Assembly (NCBI RefSeq): GCF_000813145.1
Contig: NZ_BAZF01000001.1
Span: 310,001-374,000 of the forward strand
Source of the DNA: Geobacter sp. OR-1
GTDB lineage: Bacteria; Desulfobacterota; Desulfuromonadia; Geobacterales; DSM-12255
Direction: 5' to 3'
Length of the DNA stretch: 64,000 bases
Shown here: positions 61,094-64,000 of the stretch, piece by piece
How the letters are laid out: every line of letters begins with the position of its first letter
How positions within the stretch are numbered: position 1 is the stretch's first letter
Made by a program: the position numbers and the translations under genes
The notes under the pieces: generated by a model
Database searches by the model: none
Told to the model about the DNA's origin: nothing
What the model saw: the letters and a program-made list of their open reading frames with translations, nothing else

Positions 61094-61930
61094 CTACCTT
61101 ACCTGAAATACATGCAGACTGGTATTAACAACCAGGTTGACGCCAAAAAAGCAGATAATGACGGTGCTGAGAGCGGCAATTGCCAGCCAGGCCAACTTTT
61201 TTTCACGCCAGCCAAAGGTTACCCGCAGATGGATGGTAATGCCATAGGTAAGCCAGGAGATTAGGGACCAGGTTTCGACTGGGTCCCAGGCCCAGTAGCT
61301 TCCCCAAAGGTCTTTTGCCCAGATTGCCCCGGCCGAGATCATGATGGTATCGGTAATAAACCCGAACACCACGTAGCGGAAAATCAACTCGTCCAGACGC
61401 CCAAGAGAGGGAAACCGATCATAGGTAGGATTCGGTACTTCCTGAGCTTCACTCTTCTGTTTCAGCAGAAATAACACCCCAGCTGCCATAGCCAGAGAAT
61501 AGGCGCCAAAGGAAAGCCAGGCAAAATAGACATGGATATAAAGCCATACCGTTTTAAGGCTGGCTGCCATTGGGGTGAGCGCAGGATTTTGCATGTAGCC
61601 GTAACCGAGCATTATAAGCACAAGAGGAACGGTTCCGACCGCTAACCCCTGCAATTGCTTGTTCTGCCAACCAACAAAAAGGGTACCGGCAATAATGAAC
61701 CACCCCCCCATCAATGTATATTCATAATGACCCGACCAGGGAAGATGCCCTGTTGCGTTGAATCTGGCGACGATTGCAATCGTCTGGGCCAGGAAACCAA
61801 AGGCTACCAGCAATGTCAGCTTAGAAACCACCCTCGGGTTCTTGAAAACAAAGGAGTAAATGAAGCCTCCTCCAGCAAGTGCATAAGCAACCATCGCTAC
61901 CAAATAAAAAACCATTTCCCAGAATGCCAT
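61094..61930 (-). CDS. ccsA: Cytochrome c biogenesis protein CcsA (ResC)
   Basis: A 278-residue membrane protein with eight or so helices and the heme-handling Trp-rich motif WAKDLWGSYWAWDPVETWSLISWLTYG (about 205-230), flanked by His residues (HYEYT near 84, IHVYFAW near 132, TIHLRV near 235) that may ligate heme. It exports or presents heme for covalent attachment and works with ResB. GGAG seven bases before the ATG supports the start. Confidence 0.96.
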   Translation of the reverse strand: MAFWEMVFYLVAMVAYALAGGGFIYSFVFKNPRVVSKLTLLVAFGFLAQTIAIVARFNATGHLPWSGHYEYTLMGGWFIIAGTLFVGWQNKQLQGLAVGTVPLVLIMLGYGYMQNPALTPMAASLKTVWLYIHVYFAWLSFGAYSLAMAAGVLFLLKQKSEAQEVPNPTYDRFPSLGRLDELIFRYVVFGFITDTIMISAGAIWAKDLWGSYWAWDPVETWSLISWLTYGITIHLRVTFGWREKKLAWLAIAALSTVIICFFGVNLVVNTSLHVFQVR

Positions 61931-61982
61931 TGTTCTACTCCTTAATCTGGTGGTTGAAAGCGGAGGCCTTCGACCTTCTTCC

Positions 61983-63161
61983 TTAGTCTTTGCTCTTGAG
62001 CACGTTCATCGTTTCCTTGCCTGATGACCAGATCGTGCATCCTTCAGCCGCCTCTTCCAGCCAGACCCGCTGCGGTCGGATCACAACCCTCAGCAAAAGG
62101 CCGACTAACGCAATGATACCGCCGACCACCAGTAAAACCTTATGCCTTCTATGTACGACATGAATCTCGGACCATTGTCCCATCTTTGCGCAGGAGATGA
62201 TAAAATCTCCCTGTTCCACCTGCTTGTCAACCTGGAAAGCCATCTCAGTTACAACCTTCTTTTCATTCCGGCTAACAACCACTAACAGAGAGCTTTTTTC
62301 GGGTTGATAATAGACCCCTCCAGCCAGATTGTATCCCTGAAACAGACCGTAAAAACTGTACACACCTCGTTTCTGCACAAGAGGATTGAGCGTAACGATC
62401 GAATCAAACAGGGGCTGCTGCGTGTCGCTCCGTTTAATTACTATCTGGGGCTCGAACACAAGTTTTGCCATGTAGATATCATAGTCACCAAAAGTGACCG
62501 GATCTCTGGGCTTGAGCAGATATTTGAGGGCTTTCCCATCCTCAGAATGAAAGGAGACTTCCGTCGCCCCCAAGGGATAGGTACTGTCCGGAAAGAACTG
62601 GTTGGTGATCTGCATTCTTGGCAGAGATCGTGGAGTAGCGGCCAAAGGCCCTTTGGCTATACTGCGGTATGACAGGATATTGTTCAGGTCTGTTGTTGGA
62701 CCCATACCGTCCAGAAGCACTCCGGAAAATTTCCTCAGGTTATCCAGGCTGCCGACAGAAAGGAGAATGAGCAGACCACAATACAAAACCGTGGTACCCA
62801 GGTAGCCAAGATCCTGCTTCTCCCCGTAGTTGCCCACAGATCCGAAGAGATAACCGGAGCTGCGCAGAGATGCTCGCACTTCCGCAACCGGCAATGGGAG
62901 TGTAATACTCTGGCGCGGCCTGCAACAAGCGGCTCCGTATCTCAAAGGCTTTCTCATGACGGCAAGATAACGAAGCAGTCGGCAGGCAATAAAAATGGCA
63001 AAACAGACATTGTTAACAAGAAGCGGTGTGGTGGACGCTATCAAGGGGATACGAAAGTGCAGCGCAACGCTCAGAATAACCAGCAACGGGATGACAAGAA
63101 AGATCAGTAGAGGCCAGGGGGAAACCAGGACCAGTCGGTAAAGTTTTGATTCATCATTCAT
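61983..63161 (-). CDS. ResB-like membrane protein of the cytochrome maturation operon
   Basis: A 392-residue protein: two N-terminal helices (about 12-32 and 42-64), a third (about 118-138), a beta-rich periplasmic region (about 145-330) with TLNPLVQKRGVYSFYGLFQGYNLAGGVYYQPEKSSLLVVV, and a last helix (about 345-363). The order is that of ResB, but the family motifs are weak. As the first gene of the operon before ccsA and resB it probably assists heme or apocytochrome handling. A perfect TATAAT lies about 70 bases upstream. Confidence 0.72.
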   Translation of the reverse strand: MNDESKLYRLVLVSPWPLLIFLVIPLLVILSVALHFRIPLIASTTPLLVNNVCFAIFIACRLLRYLAVMRKPLRYGAACCRPRQSITLPLPVAEVRASLRSSGYLFGSVGNYGEKQDLGYLGTTVLYCGLLILLSVGSLDNLRKFSGVLLDGMGPTTDLNNILSYRSIAKGPLAATPRSLPRMQITNQFFPDSTYPLGATEVSFHSEDGKALKYLLKPRDPVTFGDYDIYMAKLVFEPQIVIKRSDTQQPLFDSIVTLNPLVQKRGVYSFYGLFQGYNLAGGVYYQPEKSSLLVVVSRNEKKVVTEMAFQVDKQVEQGDFIISCAKMGQWSEIHVVHRRHKVLLVVGGIIALVGLLLRVVIRPQRVWLEEAAEGCTIWSSGKETMNVLKSKD

Positions 63162-63229
63162 AAAGCGATTAGTTTCCTTCTAAAAACTGAAGTCGCTGCT
63201 ATCGGCAATCCGACACACGCATATAACAG

Positions 63230-63235
63230 ATTATA
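63230..63235 (-). promoter_or_regulatory. -10 box of the cytochrome maturation operon
   Basis: TATAAT on the minus strand, 69 bases before the start of the first gene. No convincing -35 hexamer lies at the proper distance, so an activator may be needed. Confidence 0.4.
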
Positions 63236-63290
63236 GGATAAATAGTAAGCGGAAAGCTCTGTCTCTAAGCCGGTCAAACCAGCACATGGG

Positions 63291-63800
63291 CTACTTCTTC
63301 AACTCATCATGCTGATTTAATCCGGCCAGCTCCATTTTACCACTCTGAGAGCGGGCAAACGTCAGGCGATAATCAGTTTTGTAGAGATCGTTCTCAACCC
63401 GGTATTGTAAGACATAGCCATTGCCGGGGAGTGTTCCGACGCTGATTTGCTGCGGATTTTTGAGCACACCCACTCTCTTCCGGGTATCTTGAAATTTTGC
63501 GACAAATTGATCCTCACTGCCGATTTGTTTGAACCCCGCAGCAGCGTCCCTGTAGAGGGCAGGGAAATCACCTGATTCCAGTAAGGCAAGCACGCGAACA
63601 GCTGCTGCTTGGGCATCGGCCTTATCCTGATTCGAAGCAATCCCTGGTTTAACCTGAACAGTGGCGGGTGCAGTTTGCGCGGCTTTTTCCTGTGGAGAGC
63701 CCGTGCTCGTGGCAGGTGCTTCCTGTTTGGACTTGCAACCGTTTAACGAGAGCATGACAAACAGCAAGACAGCAGTTTTGCTACAGAATATGTTCTTCAT
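63291..63800 (-). CDS. Lipoprotein with DUF4019-like layout
   Basis: A 169-residue lipoprotein: signal peptide ending LSLNGC, a Thr/Pro/Ala/Gln-rich linker (about 25-55), then a helical-beta domain (ADAQAAAVRVLALLESGDFPALYRDAAAGFKQIGSEDQFVAKFQDTRKRVGVL..) that resembles the DUF4019 type. The ATG at 63800 has GGAG six bases upstream; the longer start (63812) is less likely. Function unknown. It precedes the cytochrome maturation operon but has its own promoter. Confidence 0.82.
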   Translation of the reverse strand: MKNIFCSKTAVLLFVMLSLNGCKSKQEAPATSTGSPQEKAAQTAPATVQVKPGIASNQDKADAQAAAVRVLALLESGDFPALYRDAAAGFKQIGSEDQFVAKFQDTRKRVGVLKNPQQISVGTLPGNGYVLQYRVENDLYKTDYRLTFARSQSGKMELAGLNQHDELKK

Positions 63801-63851
63801 TTCTAACTCCATAAATCAGGGTGATATAACACTCATACCGGGTCGCTATGT

Positions 63852-63880
63852 CTCAACAGAGCACAAACAAGCCTGTTGAG
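63852..63880. promoter_or_regulatory. Inverted repeat in the leader of the lipoprotein gene
   Basis: CTCAACAG, 13 bases, CTGTTGAG: perfect eight-base arms just downstream of the predicted transcription start. It may be an operator or a leader hairpin. Confidence 0.45.
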
Positions 63881-63889
63881 GCGCTCCGA

Positions 63890-63919
63890 ATAATAACAAC
63901 AAGGTTTTGCTGCCGTCAA
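63890..63919 (-). promoter_or_regulatory. Sigma-70 promoter of the lipoprotein gene
   Basis: Minus strand: TTGACG (63919-63914), 18-base spacer, TATTAT (63895-63890). Confidence 0.5.
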
Positions 63920-63963
63920 CGGTAATAATCGCTGAAATAGTGAAGGGTAATGCTGGATTTCCT

Positions 63964-63993
63964 CAAAAAAAGACCGGCACCTGGGTGCCGGCC
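63964..63993 (-). terminator. Terminator of a gene beyond the right edge
   Basis: Minus strand: GCCGGCAC, loop CCAG, GTGCCGGT and seven T residues. It must end a minus-strand gene lying to the right of the window. Confidence 0.85.
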
Positions 63994-64000
63994 TTCAAAG

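Noticed and set aside
1-64000. CRISPR arrays, tRNA or rRNA genes, insertion sequences, prophage
   Set aside because: No regularly spaced direct repeats, cloverleaf-like tRNA sequence, transposase or integrase was seen on either strand.

Overview
The window reads like a chromosome segment of an anaerobic, metal-respiring Desulfuromonadota bacterium, most likely a Geobacteraceae relative. The signs are a giant secreted c-type cytochrome with alternating CX2CH and CX4CH heme sites (the Geobacter-type CxxxxCH...CXXCH arrangement), a CcsA/ResB cytochrome maturation operon, an RpoH gene under a textbook CIRCE operator, a menaquinone-type UbiE/MenG methyltransferase, and moderately high GC with AT-rich promoters. 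No rRNA, tRNA, CRISPR array, insertion sequence or prophage was seen.

Layout. 1-11.2 kb (minus): a 36-heme cytochrome followed 16 bases later by a giant beta-propeller/FN3 secreted protein that runs off the left edge. 11.3-14.5 kb (minus): a three-gene tripartite-type ABC exporter. 14.5-17 kb (minus): iron/manganese superoxide dismutase, a ThiF/MoeB-type adenylyltransferase and rpoH. 17.2-21.4 kb (plus): a PilZ protein, an AsmA-like protein and a small lipoprotein. 21.5-27.3 kb: a B12-radical SAM protein, a LysM-NlpC/P60 hydrolase, a diadenylate cyclase fused to YbbR domains, and divergently ubiE with two small genes. 27.3-32.6 kb (minus): two BchE-like B12-radical SAM paralogues around a rhodanese and a response regulator/histidine kinase pair. 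32.8-43.3 kb (plus): a tightly packed polysaccharide operon (glycosyltransferases, flippase, acetyltransferase, methyltransferase, deacetylase) ending in a frameshifted glycosyltransferase and a REP-like hairpin. 43.3-49 kb: a small secreted protein and three large membrane proteins of glycosyltransferase-C/TMTC type. 49-54.7 kb (minus): a DUF2318 + two FtsX permeases + ATPase + ResB-like module resembling the ABC part of the Campylobacter P19 iron system but without P19 or Ftr1. 54.8-58 kb (minus): a MacAB-like exporter. 58.2-63.2 kb (minus): the cytochrome c maturation genes with a frameshifted WG-repeat lipoprotein; then a lipoprotein to 63.8 kb.

How it fits together. The cytochrome and the Ccs maturation genes serve periplasmic or extracellular electron transfer. 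Three LolD/MacB-like ABC systems serve envelope export or remodelling. The glycan cluster makes a surface polysaccharide whose last assembly steps are membrane bound.

Points most worth a second look: three genes (25.7, 32.6 and 33.8 kb) appear to start at near-cognate codons (CTG, ATA, ATT/ATC); two reading frames are broken at short homopolymers (42.25 and 59.6 kb); two terminators abut the next gene's start codon (14.5 and 23.1 kb); and the BchE-like/rhodanese/two-component cluster and the P19-less DUF2318 module are the best candidates for undescribed systems. All functional calls are from reading motifs by eye, with no database search.
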